Positions 25,409 to 35,599 of a DNA stretch of 55,344 nucleotides are shown here, one piece after another. A model generated the notes under the pieces. The model saw only the letters and a list, made by a program, of their open reading frames with translations. It made no database searches and was not told the origin of the DNA. A program made the translations under genes and the position numbers. Source of the DNA: Cesiribacter andamanensis AMV16. Its GTDB lineage: Bacteria; Bacteroidota; Bacteroidia; Cytophagales; Cyclobacteriaceae. The DNA lies in contig NZ_AODQ01000016.1 in NCBI RefSeq assembly GCF_000348925.1, positions 46-55,389 of the forward strand. Reading direction: 5' to 3'. Numbering within the stretch: position 1 is the stretch's first letter; each line of letters starts with the position of its first letter.

Positions 25409-25872
25409 TGAAAAATTGGTTAAAATTGGAAAATTGTAATTTTTGGACAGTTGGATATCCAAGACCAAAGTATTTTATTCTGCTGAAAGATCAAAATTAT
25501 TAACTAAATTTTGTCAATTTCTTTTTTCAGCCCCTTTAATTAGTGCCACTATAACAATTAGCACTAAAATATCAATGTTGCAACATATTGTACTTTATAA
25601 AGATAAAGCAAAATTATTCAGTTCAGTTTAGCAATTAGTATTCGATTACATCTATACATTATTATTTTGAAAATATCTTGTAATGCAAAATTTAATTTGT
25701 TTTAAAAGTCATAAAAATGGCATATTGATTCGAAATATAGACGTTATGCAATCGATTTCGGTATCTAAGCTTCATCATTAGCCTCAGTCATAATTTCATC
25801 AATTAAATAGGTACCAAAACAAAAAAGCCTTGCATTGCTGCAAGGCTTCTGTAAAATGCTTTAAGGTAGGTA
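25409..25872. other. AT-rich intergenic region between the protease and rplS
   Basis: A 464-bp stretch, clearly richer in A+T than its neighbours, with no convincing ORF on either strand. It contains the rplS terminator and several minus-strand CAAAnnTA sequences (for example 25492-25499 and 25609-25616) that could be -7 boxes for the protease gene, but no single one stands out. Confidence 0.5.
25825..25848 (-). terminator. Intrinsic terminator of rplS
   Basis: A 10-bp perfect stem (AAGCCTTGCA / TGCAAGGCTT, loop TTGC) followed on the minus strand by TTTTGTTTTGG, 24 bp after the rplS stop codon. Confidence 0.85.
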
Positions 25873-26226
25873 CTATACCAGTTCTTTGATCCTGGCTGCT
25901 TTGCCCTGACGGCCACGCAGGTAGTACAGGCGGGCTCTTCTTACGCGTCCTCTGCGCACCAGCTCGATCTTGTCGATGTTGGGTGACAGCAGGGGGAAGA
26001 TACGCTCTACACCTACACCGTTGGAAACTTTACGCACGGTGAAGGTCTCACCATTGGTGCCGGAATTCTTGCGCTGGATAACGGTACCCTGAAACTGCTG
26101 GATACGCTCTTTGTTACCTTCGCGGATCTTAACGTGTACATTTATTGTATCGCCGGCCTTGAAAGAAGGAAGGTTTGTCCGCACTTGCTGGTACTCCTTC
26201 TCTACAAATTTTATAAGCTCGCTCAT
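25873..26226 (-). CDS. rplS: 50S ribosomal protein L19
   Basis: A 117-residue ribosomal protein of normal length. [28 protein letters not shown] and the [25 protein letters not shown] end are split landmarks of L19; the KGDxxxV-type RNA-binding beta barrel is clear. L19 sits at the 30S-50S interface. It is the last gene of the rpsP-rimM-trmD-rplS series, but 151 bp separate it from trmD and a -7 box occurs at 26262, so it may also be transcribed on its own. Confidence 0.97.
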   Translation of the reverse strand: MSELIKFVEKEYQQVRTNLPSFKAGDTINVHVKIREGNKERIQQFQGTVIQRKNSGTNGETFTVRKVSNGVGVERIFPLLSPNIDKIELVRRGRVRRARLYYLRGRQGKAARIKELV

Positions 26227-26261
26227 ATCGCTATAATTTTCTGCCTCCGTAAAAGGAATCG

Positions 26262-26269
26262 CAAATATA
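26262..26269 (-). promoter_or_regulatory. Candidate -7 box for rplS
   Basis: Minus-strand TATATTTG matches TAnnTTTG, 36 bp upstream of the rplS ATG in the 151-bp gap after trmD. No matching -33 box was found. Confidence 0.4.
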
Positions 26270-26377
26270 AGAGTTTTTTTTCTTTACTTGATGCTAGTAC
26301 ATTAAAATTTTACAACAAGCTGCTGCCAACTGGGTGTAAAGGGTTCCGGGAGCCACTTCTTCTCAGAAGGGGCGCTC

Positions 26378-27082
26378 TTAGTTACCGGCCTCAGCGGAGC
26401 TGCTGCCGTCCTGCAGCAGATCGGGCCGTCGCTGCTGCGTGCGGGCTACTGCCTGTTGGTGGCGCCAGTCCTCAATCCTGCCTTCATGCCCGCTTAGCAG
26501 CACCTCGGGCACCTTCCAGCCCCTGAAATCGGCCGGACGGCTATAGACCGGCGGCGCCAGCAGCCCATCCTGAAAGGAATCACTCAGGGCCGAGGTTTCG
26601 TCGTTGAGCACACCGGGCAGCAGCCGAATGATGCTATCAGAAAGCACCGCCGCCGCCAGTTCTCCCCCGCTCAGCACATAGTCGCCTATGCTGATCTCCC
26701 GGGTGATAAAGTGCTGCCGTACCCGCTCATCTACTCCTTTGTAATGGCCGCAGAGGATCAGCAGGTTCTTCTTCAGGCTTAGCTCGTTGGCAATGCCCTG
26801 GTTGAGGGTTTCGCCATCGGGGCTCATGTAGATGAGCTCATCGTAGGAGCGCTGGGCCTGCAGCTCTTCAATGCAGCGTACAATGGGCTCTATCTGCAGC
26901 ACCATGCCGGCACCACCGCCATAGGCATAGTCATCGACTGATTTATGCTTGTTGGTGCTGTAGGGCCGCAGATCATGCACAACCACCTCTACCAGGCCCT
27001 TGTCCTGGGCCCGTTTTAGGATGGAGTGCGAAAAGGGACTGTCCAGCAGGCGGGGCAGTACGGTTATGATGTCGATGCGCAT
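26378..27082 (-). CDS. trmD: tRNA (guanine-N1-)-methyltransferase
   Basis: A 234-residue enzyme that methylates N1 of G37 next to the anticodon, preventing +1 frameshifts. It is a SPOUT-fold knotted methyltransferase: [28 protein letters not shown] and [13 protein letters not shown] are the characteristic motifs of the trefoil knot and AdoMet site. The length is close to the family norm. The start codon overlaps the rimM stop by one base (TGATG), which indicates translational coupling. Confidence 0.96.
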   Translation of the reverse strand: MRIDIITVLPRLLDSPFSHSILKRAQDKGLVEVVVHDLRPYSTNKHKSVDDYAYGGGAGMVLQIEPIVRCIEELQAQRSYDELIYMSPDGETLNQGIANELSLKKNLLILCGHYKGVDERVRQHFITREISIGDYVLSGGELAAAVLSDSIIRLLPGVLNDETSALSDSFQDGLLAPPVYSRPADFRGWKVPEVLLSGHEGRIEDWRHQQAVARTQQRRPDLLQDGSSSAEAGN

Positions 27083-27606
27083 CAGGCCTCCAGGTAAATA
27101 TCCAGTAAGCCTTCGGGCAGCTGCATGTGCAGTTCCTGCTTTTCCCGATCCAGGCGTACAATCAGTTCGTCATGCAGGGGCACCAGTATTTCAATGCCCG
27201 CCCGATCGGCCACCAGCAGATCCTGCTGCCCGCTGATCACCTCGCTGATGGTTCCTACCTCGCCGGAAGTAACATCCACTAGCCGAAAGCCGATGATCTC
27301 ATGGTAGTAAAAGGCATTGCCCTCCAGCGGCGGCAGGGCTGCCAGGGGCAGGTAGAGCTCCCGGCCTGTCAGGCTGCCGGCGGCTTCCACACTGTCTACT
27401 TCCTCAAATTTGAAAATGGCTTTCTGAGCCTGCACATTTACCCCTTCAATAAAAAAAGGAATCAGTTGTCCGCCCTGATCGACGAACACTGATTCCAATT
27501 CTGTATATAAGGAAGGATCATCAACATCCAGAAAAACTGCTACCTCGCCCCGTAAGCCATGTGGCTTCTGTATGGTACCTAACTGGTAACACTCTTCCTT
27601 ACGCAT
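27082..27606 (-). CDS. rimM: 16S rRNA processing protein RimM
   Basis: A 174-residue assembly factor for the 30S head that binds S19. The N-terminal domain has [19 protein letters not shown], the standard opening; the C-terminal PRC-barrel domain has [12 protein letters not shown] and ends in [12 protein letters not shown]...[10 protein letters not shown], close to the family's LPEGLLD terminus. It lies 9 bp after the rpsP stop and overlaps trmD by one base. Confidence 0.94.
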   Translation of the reverse strand: MRKEECYQLGTIQKPHGLRGEVAVFLDVDDPSLYTELESVFVDQGGQLIPFFIEGVNVQAQKAIFKFEEVDSVEAAGSLTGRELYLPLAALPPLEGNAFYYHEIIGFRLVDVTSGEVGTISEVISGQQDLLVADRAGIEILVPLHDELIVRLDREKQELHMQLPEGLLDIYLEA

Positions 27607-27615
27607 GCCAGTTCC

Positions 27616-28170
27616 TTATTCTGCAGCCGTTTCGGTAGCCTCGCCTTCTTGGGCAGCTCCTTCTTCTCCGGCAGCACCTTCTTCTTCACTTGCATTAAGG
27701 GCCGCATTGGCTTCCTCCTGCTTTTTGCGCAGGGCTTCGGCACGGGCTTCTTTCACCTTGGTCTCTGCCTCCAGACGGGCTTTGGCAGCAGCATCGCGCT
27801 GAGAGGCCAGTTGCTCGGTTTTGCCCTGGATCTTGCCTTGTTTGGCTTCCAGCCAGTCGGCCAGACGCTTATCGGCATCTTCCTGGGTGATGGCGCCTTT
27901 GTTTACACCAATTTGCAGGTGCTTGCGCATCAGAATGCCCCGGTACTTGAGCATAGCGGCTACGGTATCAGAGGGCTGAGCGCCTTTCATTACCCAGTCA
28001 AATGCTTTTTCGGTATTGATATCTACCGTAGCGGGGTTTGTATTGGGGTTGTACACACCAATCTTCTCGATAAAGCGACCATCCCGTGGTGCTCTAGCGT
28101 CGGCAACGACTACATCGTACATTGCGCGTTTCTTGCGGCCTCTGCGGGCCAGACGAATACGAACTGCCAT
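27616..28170 (-). CDS. rpsP: 30S ribosomal protein S16 with acidic C-terminal extension
   Basis: The first 85 residues are a normal S16 ([19 protein letters not shown], then [15 protein letters not shown] and the [16 protein letters not shown] stretch). The remaining 100 residues are an extension: a charged, alanine-rich helix ([20 protein letters not shown]) and an acidic tail rich in Glu/Ala/Gly. Long S16 tails are common in Bacteroidota, where E. coli S16 has only about 82 residues. It is the first gene of the rpsP-rimM-trmD group; its promoter is at 28222-28229. Confidence 0.95.
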   Translation of the reverse strand: MAVRIRLARRGRKKRAMYDVVVADARAPRDGRFIEKIGVYNPNTNPATVDINTEKAFDWVMKGAQPSDTVAAMLKYRGILMRKHLQIGVNKGAITQEDADKRLADWLEAKQGKIQGKTEQLASQRDAAAKARLEAETKVKEARAEALRKKQEEANAALNASEEEGAAGEEGAAQEGEATETAAE

Positions 28171-28221
28171 AAATTATATAGTATAGATTCGGTGCGGAAC
28201 ACGTCCGCGCTGAACAGGGGG

Positions 28222-28229
28222 CAAAGATA
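28222..28229 (-). promoter_or_regulatory. -7 box of the rpsP operon
   Basis: Minus-strand TATCTTTG matches TAnnTTTG, 51 bp upstream of the rpsP start, with a CTTG at 21 bp spacing as a plausible -33 box. It diverges from the sucA promoter. Confidence 0.5.
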
Positions 28230-28387
28230 GAAAAATATCCGGAAGATTCCCAAGGAGTTAGCCAGGGGATCTGCGTGTTAAACATTCAATTGCTCGAAAC
28301 ACTTTTTTGCTTTCTGCTTTACTATATTGTAGGCGCTCCTGCCAAAATATCGAAAATATCCAATATTCGCCTATGCGAATATGCGGT

Positions 28388-28418
28388 TTTGCTTAGTGTA
28401 CCAGATTCTTTAGCTTTG
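28388..28418 (+). promoter_or_regulatory. Bacteroidota consensus promoter of sucA
   Basis: TTTG at 28388-28391, exactly 19 bases, then TAGCTTTG at 28411-28418: a full match to the Bacteroidota primary-sigma consensus. The -7 box is 18 bp upstream of the sucA ATG at 28437, so the leader is very short. Confidence 0.75.
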
Positions 28419-28436
28419 TCCAAACGATTTTTAGCA

Positions 28437-31325
28437 ATGGATAAATTCTCATACATAGCCAACGCCCACGGCCACTACCTAGAAGAACTCTACCAGGCCT
28501 ATCAGGCGGATCCCCAGTCGGTAGACCCCAGCTGGCAAAAATTCTTTGAAGGCTTTGATTTTGCCCAGCAGGCCTTTCCCATGCTGCCCGGGGGCGAATC
28601 TACCGCCGAGCGCAACGGCCAGCAAACAGCTGCATCGCCCCGTGCGGCCGATACTCCTGCAGCTGCTGCACCCGCTATCTCCAGCGGCAATGCCAAAGAG
28701 CTGAACGTAAGCCAGCTGATCCATGCCTACCGCAGCCGCGGCCACCTGAAAAGCAAAACCAACCCGGTGCGCGAGCGACGCAACCACAAAGCCTATCTGG
28801 ATATTACAGACTTTGGCCTGACCGAAGCCGATCTGGATCAGGAGTTTGATGCCGGCAAGGAAATTGGTATTGGCCGTGCCCCCCTGCGCAAGATTGTAGA
28901 AGCGCTGCGCTACATCTATGTAGGTACTGTGGGCTTTGAGTTTATGTATATCCGCAACCCGGACATGCTGGAGTGGTTCAAGAACAAGGCCGAAGAAGAA
29001 GCCCTCAAGTTCAACCCCCCGCTGGAAGAAAAGAAACAGATCCTCAAAAAGCTGAATGAGGCCGTGGTGTTTGAGAACTTTCTGCACACCAAATACCTGG
29101 GACAGAAGCGCTTTTCGCTGGAAGGGGGCGAAAGCACCATCCCGGCCCTGGATGCAGGCATTACCCGCGCCGGCGAGCTGGGCGTAAAGGAAGTAGTGAT
29201 TGGCATGGCCCACCGCGGCCGCCTCAATGTGCTGGCCAACATCATGGGCAAAACCTACGAGCAGATCTTCAACGAGTTTGAGGGCGGCTATGACGTAGAC
29301 CTGACCATGGGCGATGGCGACGTAAAATACCACATGGGCTACAGCAGCCAGGTAGATGTGGGCGGCAACCGGGTTGACCTGAAACTGGCCCCCAACCCCT
29401 CGCACCTGGAGGCGGTAGATCCGGTAGTGGAAGGCTTTGCCCGCGCCAAGATCGACTGGCAATATAATAATGATGTAAACAGCACGCTGCCCATCCTCAT
29501 CCATGGCGATGCGGCCGTAGCGGGTCAGGGCATTGTGTATGAGCTTATTCAGATGAGCAAGCTCAAGGCCTATGCCACGGGCGGCACCATTCACTTTGTG
29601 ATCAACAACCAGGTGGGCTTTACCACCGATTATGATGATGCCCGCTCCAGCATTTACTGTACCGATGTAGCCAAGGTGGTAGATGCCCCCGTGCTGCACG
29701 TAAACGGCGATGATCCCGAGGCGGTGGTCTTCTGTATGAAGCTGGCCGTGGAATACCGCCAGAAATTCAACAACGATATCTTCATTGACATGGTGTGCTA
29801 CCGCCGCCATGGCCATAATGAGAGCGACGAGCCCAAATTCACCCAGCCGCAGCTCTATAATATTATCAGCAAGCACGCCAACCCGCGGGAGTTTTATAAC
29901 AAGCGCCTGATGGAGCGCGGCGATGTGGATGCCCAGCTGGCCCAGCGCATGGATGAGGAATTTCGCCAGCTGCTGCAGGACCGCCTGGACATGGTAAAGC
30001 AAAAACCCCTTCCCTACCAGTATCAGGAGCTGGAGCAAGCCTGGCAAAGCCTGCGCCGCTCCAAGCCCGAAGATTTTGAGCAGTCGCCCGAAACTGGCGT
30101 AGCCCAGGAGGTATTGCACAAGGTAGCCGAGGCACTGGTAAAGGTGCCGCAGGGCTTCCGCCCCATCAAGCAAATTGAAAAGGCCCTGGTACAGCGTAAA
30201 GAAATGTTCTTTGAGCAGAAAGAAGTAAACTGGGCCGGCGCCGAGCTGCTGGCCTATGGCTCACTGCTGGAGGAGGGAAATATGGTGCGCCTGGTAGGCC
30301 AGGACGTGGAAAGGGGTACCTTCTCGCACCGCCATGCCGTGTTGCACGATGCCAAGACCGGCCAGGCCTACAACAGCCTCAATCACATTCGGGAAGATAA
30401 CTCCGAACCCTTCCGGGTCTACAACTCCCTGCTGAGCGAGTATGCCGCCATGGGCTTTGAGTTTGGCTATGCCATGGCCAACCCCCATGCGCTGGTGATC
30501 TGGGAAGCCCAGTTTGGCGACTTTGCCAACGGTGCCCAGGTGATGATCGACCAGTTTGTGACCCCCAGTGAAAGCAAGTGGCAGCGCATGAACGGTCTGG
30601 TACTGCTGCTGCCCCACGGCTACGAAGGCCAGGGACCCGAGCACTCCAGCGCCCGCCTGGAGCGTTTTCTGCAGCTATCGGCCGAAAACAACATCATCGT
30701 TGCCAATGTAACCGAGCCGGCCAACTTCTTCCACCTGCTGCGCCGTCAGCTGGCATGGCCGTTCCGCAAGCCCCTGATTGTAATGTCGCCCAAATCGCTG
30801 CTGCGCCACCCCCGGGTGGTAAGCCCCATGAGCGAACTTACAGAAGGACGCTTCCGGGAAATATTGCCCGACAGCAAGGTGCGGGGCGAGGGGGTAAAGC
30901 GCGTACTGCTCTGCTCCGGCAAGGTGTACTACGATCTGCTGGAGCGTCAGGAGAGCGAGAAGCGCCAGGATGTAGCGATCATTCGCCTGGAGCAACTGCA
31001 CCCCTTCCCGCAAAATGCCCTGGATGCCGAGCTGGAAAACTATCCCAATGCCGAGCTGTTCTGGGTACAGGAAGAACCCGCCAACATGGGCGCCTGGAAC
31101 TTTATCCTGCGGGTATACCCACGCCCGGTGCGCTTCATTGGCCGCAAGGCAAGCTCATCGCCTGCCACCGGCTACTACAAGGTGCACAACAAGGAGCAGG
31201 AAGAGCTGATAAACCGCTCCTTTGCCATTGATCAGGCTCCCGAATTACCCGCTACCGATGCAGGGCCTGTGATGCAGGCCGAGCCTCGCCAGGCCGAACC
31301 TGACCACCGAAACAAGTCAAAGTAA
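28437..31325 (+). CDS. sucA: 2-oxoglutarate dehydrogenase E1 component
   Basis: A 962-residue thiamine-diphosphate enzyme that decarboxylates 2-oxoglutarate in the TCA cycle. The N-terminal motif SYIANAHGHYLEELYQAYQ leads into a Gln/Pro/Ala linker and the core: IGMAHRGRLNVLANI, CYRRHGHNESDEPKFTQP (ThDP/Mg binding), FSHRHAVLHD, LLPHGYEGQGPEHSSARLE and QEEPANMGAW. The open frame continues upstream to 28275, but that stretch covers the consensus promoter, so the ATG at 28437 is the start. sucB follows after 87 bp containing a long hairpin. Confidence 0.96.
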   Translation: MDKFSYIANAHGHYLEELYQAYQADPQSVDPSWQKFFEGFDFAQQAFPMLPGGESTAERNGQQTAASPRAADTPAAAAPAISSGNAKELNVSQLIHAYRSRGHLKSKTNPVRERRNHKAYLDITDFGLTEADLDQEFDAGKEIGIGRAPLRKIVEALRYIYVGTVGFEFMYIRNPDMLEWFKNKAEEEALKFNPPLEEKKQILKKLNEAVVFENFLHTKYLGQKRFSLEGGESTIPALDAGITRAGELGVKEVVIGMAHRGRLNVLANIMGKTYEQIFNEFEGGYDVDLTMGDGDVKYHMGYSSQVDVGGNRVDLKLAPNPSHLEAVDPVVEGFARAKIDWQYNNDVNSTLPILIHGDAAVAGQGIVYELIQMSKLKAYATGGTIHFVINNQVGFTTDYDDARSSIYCTDVAKVVDAPVLHVNGDDPEAVVFCMKLAVEYRQKFNNDIFIDMVCYRRHGHNESDEPKFTQPQLYNIISKHANPREFYNKRLMERGDVDAQLAQRMDEEFRQLLQDRLDMVKQKPLPYQYQELEQAWQSLRRSKPEDFEQSPETGVAQEVLHKVAEALVKVPQGFRPIKQIEKALVQRKEMFFEQKEVNWAGAELLAYGSLLEEGNMVRLVGQDVERGTFSHRHAVLHDAKTGQAYNSLNHIREDNSEPFRVYNSLLSEYAAMGFEFGYAMANPHALVIWEAQFGDFANGAQVMIDQFVTPSESKWQRMNGLVLLLPHGYEGQGPEHSSARLERFLQLSAENNIIVANVTEPANFFHLLRRQLAWPFRKPLIVMSPKSLLRHPRVVSPMSELTEGRFREILPDSKVRGEGVKRVLLCSGKVYYDLLERQESEKRQDVAIIRLEQLHPFPQNALDAELENYPNAELFWVQEEPANMGAWNFILRVYPRPVRFIGRKASSSPATGYYKVHNKEQEELINRSFAIDQAPELPATDAGPVMQAEPRQAEPDHRNKSK

Positions 31326-31334
31326 TTTTTAAGC

Positions 31335-31379
31335 AGGCTGAAAAGCAAAAGAGGGGTACCCTCTCCTGCTTTTCAGCCT
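31335..31379 (+). repeat. Strong hairpin between sucA and sucB
   Basis: Perfect 13-bp arms (AGGCTGAAAAGCA at 31335-31347 and TGCTTTTCAGCCT at 31367-31379) enclose a 19-base insert with a smaller GC-rich stem. No T run follows, so it is not a standard terminator; it may act as a stability or processing element or attenuate read-through to sucB. Confidence 0.75.
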
Positions 31380-31412
31380 TATCCATACCCTAAAGTACCT
31401 ACCTACAATACC

Positions 31413-33053
<1,641 letters not shown>

Positions 33054-33080
33054 TACTTGTTCAATGTATAGGGGATAGCC

Positions 33081-33134
33081 CCGGCCGCTGAAACTAGCGA
33101 GGGAATTAATTCCCTCGCTAGTTTCAGCGGCCGG
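33081..33134. repeat. Perfect 54-bp palindrome between sucB and lpdA
   Basis: The left arm 33081-33107 (starting CCGGCCGCTGAAACTAGCG and ending AATT) is the exact reverse complement of 33108-33134, with no spacer and no mismatch; the match ends at 33080/33135. As RNA it could form a hairpin of more than 20 bp; as DNA it could extrude a cruciform. No T run follows. It lies in the 118-bp gap between the sucB stop and the lpdA start. Confidence 0.9.
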
Positions 33135-33171
33135 TCTCACTACCCAATACCAACTACCCAATACTAAACAA

Positions 33172-34575
33172 ATGCAATACGATGTAACCGTAATCGGTTC
33201 GGGACCCGGAGGCTATGTGGCGGCCATTCGCTGCGCACAGCTGGGCCTCAAAACCGCACTCGTTGAAAAATATACTTCCCTGGGCGGCACCTGCCTCAAC
33301 GTAGGCTGCATTCCCAGCAAAGCCCTGCTCGATTCGTCCGAGCACTTCTTCAACGCCTCTCATACCTTTCAGGAGCACGGCATCGAGCTGAAAGACCTGC
33401 AGGTAAACCTGGGCCAGATGATCGGCCGCAAGCGGGAAGTGGTGAAGCAGACCGTAGCCGGCATCGACTACCTGATGAAGAAGAACAAGATCGATGTAAA
33501 GACCGGCATGGGCTCGTTCGTCGATAAGAATACCATTAAGGTTACGGGTAGTGAGGGCAAGGAAGAAACCTTCCAGACCAAAAACACCATTATCGCCACC
33601 GGCTCCAAGCCCATGGCCCTGCCCTTTATCCCCCAGGATAAGGAGCGCATCATTACCAGCACCGAAGCCCTGGAGCTGAAGGAAGTGCCCAAGCACCTGA
33701 TCGTTATTGGCGGCGGGGTCATTGGCATGGAACTGGGCTCGGTATACGGCCGCCTGGGTGCCAAGGTAACCGTGGTGGAATTCCTGGACCGCATCATTCC
33801 CGGCATGGATGCTGCCTTGGGCAAAGAACTGCAGCGGGTGCTCAAAAAACAGCTGGGCTTCGATTTAAAACTCAGCACCAAAGTGACCGGCGTAGAGCGC
33901 AAAGGAGATGAAGTAGTGGTGCGGGCCGAGAACAAAAAAGGCGAGCAGCTTGAAATAACCGGCGATTACTGCCTGGTATCCGTAGGCCGCAGCCCCTATA
34001 CCCAGGGCCTTGGCCTGGAGAAGGCAGGGGTAAAAGTAGATGAGCGCGGCCGTGTGGCCGTAGACGATCACCTGCGCACCAATGTAGCAGGCATCTATGC
34101 CATTGGCGATGTGGTGAAAGGCGCCATGCTGGCCCACAAAGCTGAAGAAGAAGGGATATTTGTAGCCGAAACCATTGCCGGCCAGAAGCCACACATCAAC
34201 TACAACCTGATTCCCGGCGTGGTGTATACCTGGCCCGAGGTGGCGGCTGTAGGCTACACCGAAGAGCAGCTGAAGGAGATGGGCCGCGAGTTTAAATCCG
34301 GCAGTTTCCCCTTTAAAGCCTCCGGCCGTGCCCGTGCTTCTATGGATACCGATGGCTTTGTAAAAGTACTGGCCGATAAGCAAACCGACGAGATCCTGGG
34401 CGTACACATGATAGGTCCCCGCACCGCTGACATGATTGCCGAGGCCGTGGTAGCCATGGAGTTCCGTGCCTCTGCCGAAGATGTATCGCGCATGAGCCAC
34501 GCCCACCCCACCTTTACCGAAGCCCTGAAAGAAGCATGCCTGGCCGCTACGGAAAATAGGGCGTTGCACATATAA
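33172..34575 (+). CDS. lpdA: Dihydrolipoyl dehydrogenase (E3)
   Basis: A 467-residue flavoprotein that reoxidises the lipoyl groups of E2 with NAD. The FAD motif is VIGSGPGGYVAAI; the redox disulfide is Cys41/Cys46 in GGTCLNVGCIPSK; the NAD motif is VIGGGVIGMELGSVYGRLGA; AIGDVVKGAMLAHKAEEEG binds FAD; the catalytic His-Glu pair is in SHAHPTFTEALKEA near the end. The length is standard. With sucA and sucB it completes the 2-oxoglutarate dehydrogenase complex and may also serve pyruvate dehydrogenase. Confidence 0.97.
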   Translation: MQYDVTVIGSGPGGYVAAIRCAQLGLKTALVEKYTSLGGTCLNVGCIPSKALLDSSEHFFNASHTFQEHGIELKDLQVNLGQMIGRKREVVKQTVAGIDYLMKKNKIDVKTGMGSFVDKNTIKVTGSEGKEETFQTKNTIIATGSKPMALPFIPQDKERIITSTEALELKEVPKHLIVIGGGVIGMELGSVYGRLGAKVTVVEFLDRIIPGMDAALGKELQRVLKKQLGFDLKLSTKVTGVERKGDEVVVRAENKKGEQLEITGDYCLVSVGRSPYTQGLGLEKAGVKVDERGRVAVDDHLRTNVAGIYAIGDVVKGAMLAHKAEEEGIFVAETIAGQKPHINYNLIPGVVYTWPEVAAVGYTEEQLKEMGREFKSGSFPFKASGRARASMDTDGFVKVLADKQTDEILGVHMIGPRTADMIAEAVVAMEFRASAEDVSRMSHAHPTFTEALKEACLAATENRALHI

Positions 34576-34608
34576 CCAACAGCATCCTTCTGTAAAGTCA
34601 TCAGATAG

Positions 34609-34644
34609 AAAAGCACTACTCCTATCAAAAAGGGTAGTGCTTTT
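34609..34644. terminator. Bidirectional terminator after lpdA
   Basis: An 11-bp stem (AAAAGCACTAC / GTAGTGCTTTT) with a 14-base loop and a T-rich right flank, 33 bp after the lpdA stop; it also faces the end of the convergent lipoprotein gene. Confidence 0.75.
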
Positions 34645-34671
34645 TACTTTTTATCTATTGAACCCTACTTT

Positions 34672-35412
34672 CTAAGAGAAAGTGATTTCCGAAGTTTCAA
34701 TCTCATTGCTGCTTTGCAATTTCCGGTCGACTATTCTGAGTTTCAGTTTAATGGTTTTGCCAGCAAAAGTTTGTCTAAAGGAACGACTGGTAAGATTATA
34801 GGTGATTTCTCCTTTGTACAGCCCATCTAACAGCAGCTCAAATCCACTACCTAAATCTGGAACTTTAATCCGCTGACCGGAACGCGCATAGTTTTCTAAG
34901 CGCGGCAATCGGCCATGTAAGTTTATATAACAATAAGCCCCTCCCAACGTTAAATCGAAGAGTTCAAAATCATTTCCCTCCTTTACGTACAAATCTACGA
35001 AGATATTATAAAAGAACTCATTCTTTTGGACATACACCGTATCTTGAAAAGGAAGGCTATCCCGTATCACATAATCATCGCAGTTAAAGGAAGGGAGGGT
35101 AGGCAAATCGCCTATTTTTATGAGATCGGTCCTATAGATATCCTGTGTTGTAGTCATCTGGCCATTCTCCAGGTAAAAGAGATAAAAGGAATGGTATGGA
35201 GGCGCTATTTCATCCCAGCGTAAACCTATATCTCCACCCCCATCCACAAAAGAAAAGGTAACCTTTAATGTATCGAGTAAACTTGGGTTGTTTTGATTCC
35301 GAAACTCAAATTCTTTGAAGGATATCACTGGAATATCAGAAGGAATGTCTTCCTCCTTTTCGCAGGATAAACATATTAATGTTACTAGAACTAGAAGTAA
35401 ATATTCCCTCAT
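34672..35412 (-). CDS. Hypothetical lipoprotein
   Basis: A 246-residue protein I do not recognise. It has a signal peptide with lipobox LICLSC (Cys17), followed by an acidic EKEEDIPSD stretch, which in Bacteroidota may favour surface export of lipoproteins. The rest is beta-rich with a FVDGGGDIGL stretch near residue 57 and four further Cys-poor segments. Its base composition is visibly more A+T-rich than the flanking genes, which suggests either weak codon selection or acquisition. It stands alone between two terminators. Confidence 0.75.
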   Translation of the reverse strand: MREYLLLVLVTLICLSCEKEEDIPSDIPVISFKEFEFRNQNNPSLLDTLKVTFSFVDGGGDIGLRWDEIAPPYHSFYLFYLENGQMTTTQDIYRTDLIKIGDLPTLPSFNCDDYVIRDSLPFQDTVYVQKNEFFYNIFVDLYVKEGNDFELFDLTLGGAYCYINLHGRLPRLENYARSGQRIKVPDLGSGFELLLDGLYKGEITYNLTSRSFRQTFAGKTIKLKLRIVDRKLQSSNEIETSEITFS

Positions 35413-35558
35413 AATGGCAAGTATAAGATAGCTCTACGCTTTAAGGGCGTGATGTTGGAAATCTTGTGAAAGATCAAACAAATATATACCATTTGTTAAT
35501 TTATTCATAGCCTTAAAATTTTGCCATCATAAAGGCAACTACTTCTTGATCCGATATG

Positions 35559-35593
35559 AAAAAAGGCGCCAATAAGAATCTGGCGCCTTTTTT
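35559..35593. terminator. Bidirectional terminator downstream of the BNR-repeat gene
   Basis: A 13-bp perfect stem (AAAAAAGGCGCCA / TGGCGCCTTTTTT) with a nine-base loop, A run on one side and T run on the other, 7 bp past the minus-strand stop at 35600. Confidence 0.85.
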
Positions 35594-35599
35594 CTATGC

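Noticed and set aside
28479-30173. A 564-codon minus-strand frame opposite sucA
   Set aside because: A shadow of sucA: codons and residue mix follow from the antisense of a GC-rich gene, and no start signal or domain is seen.
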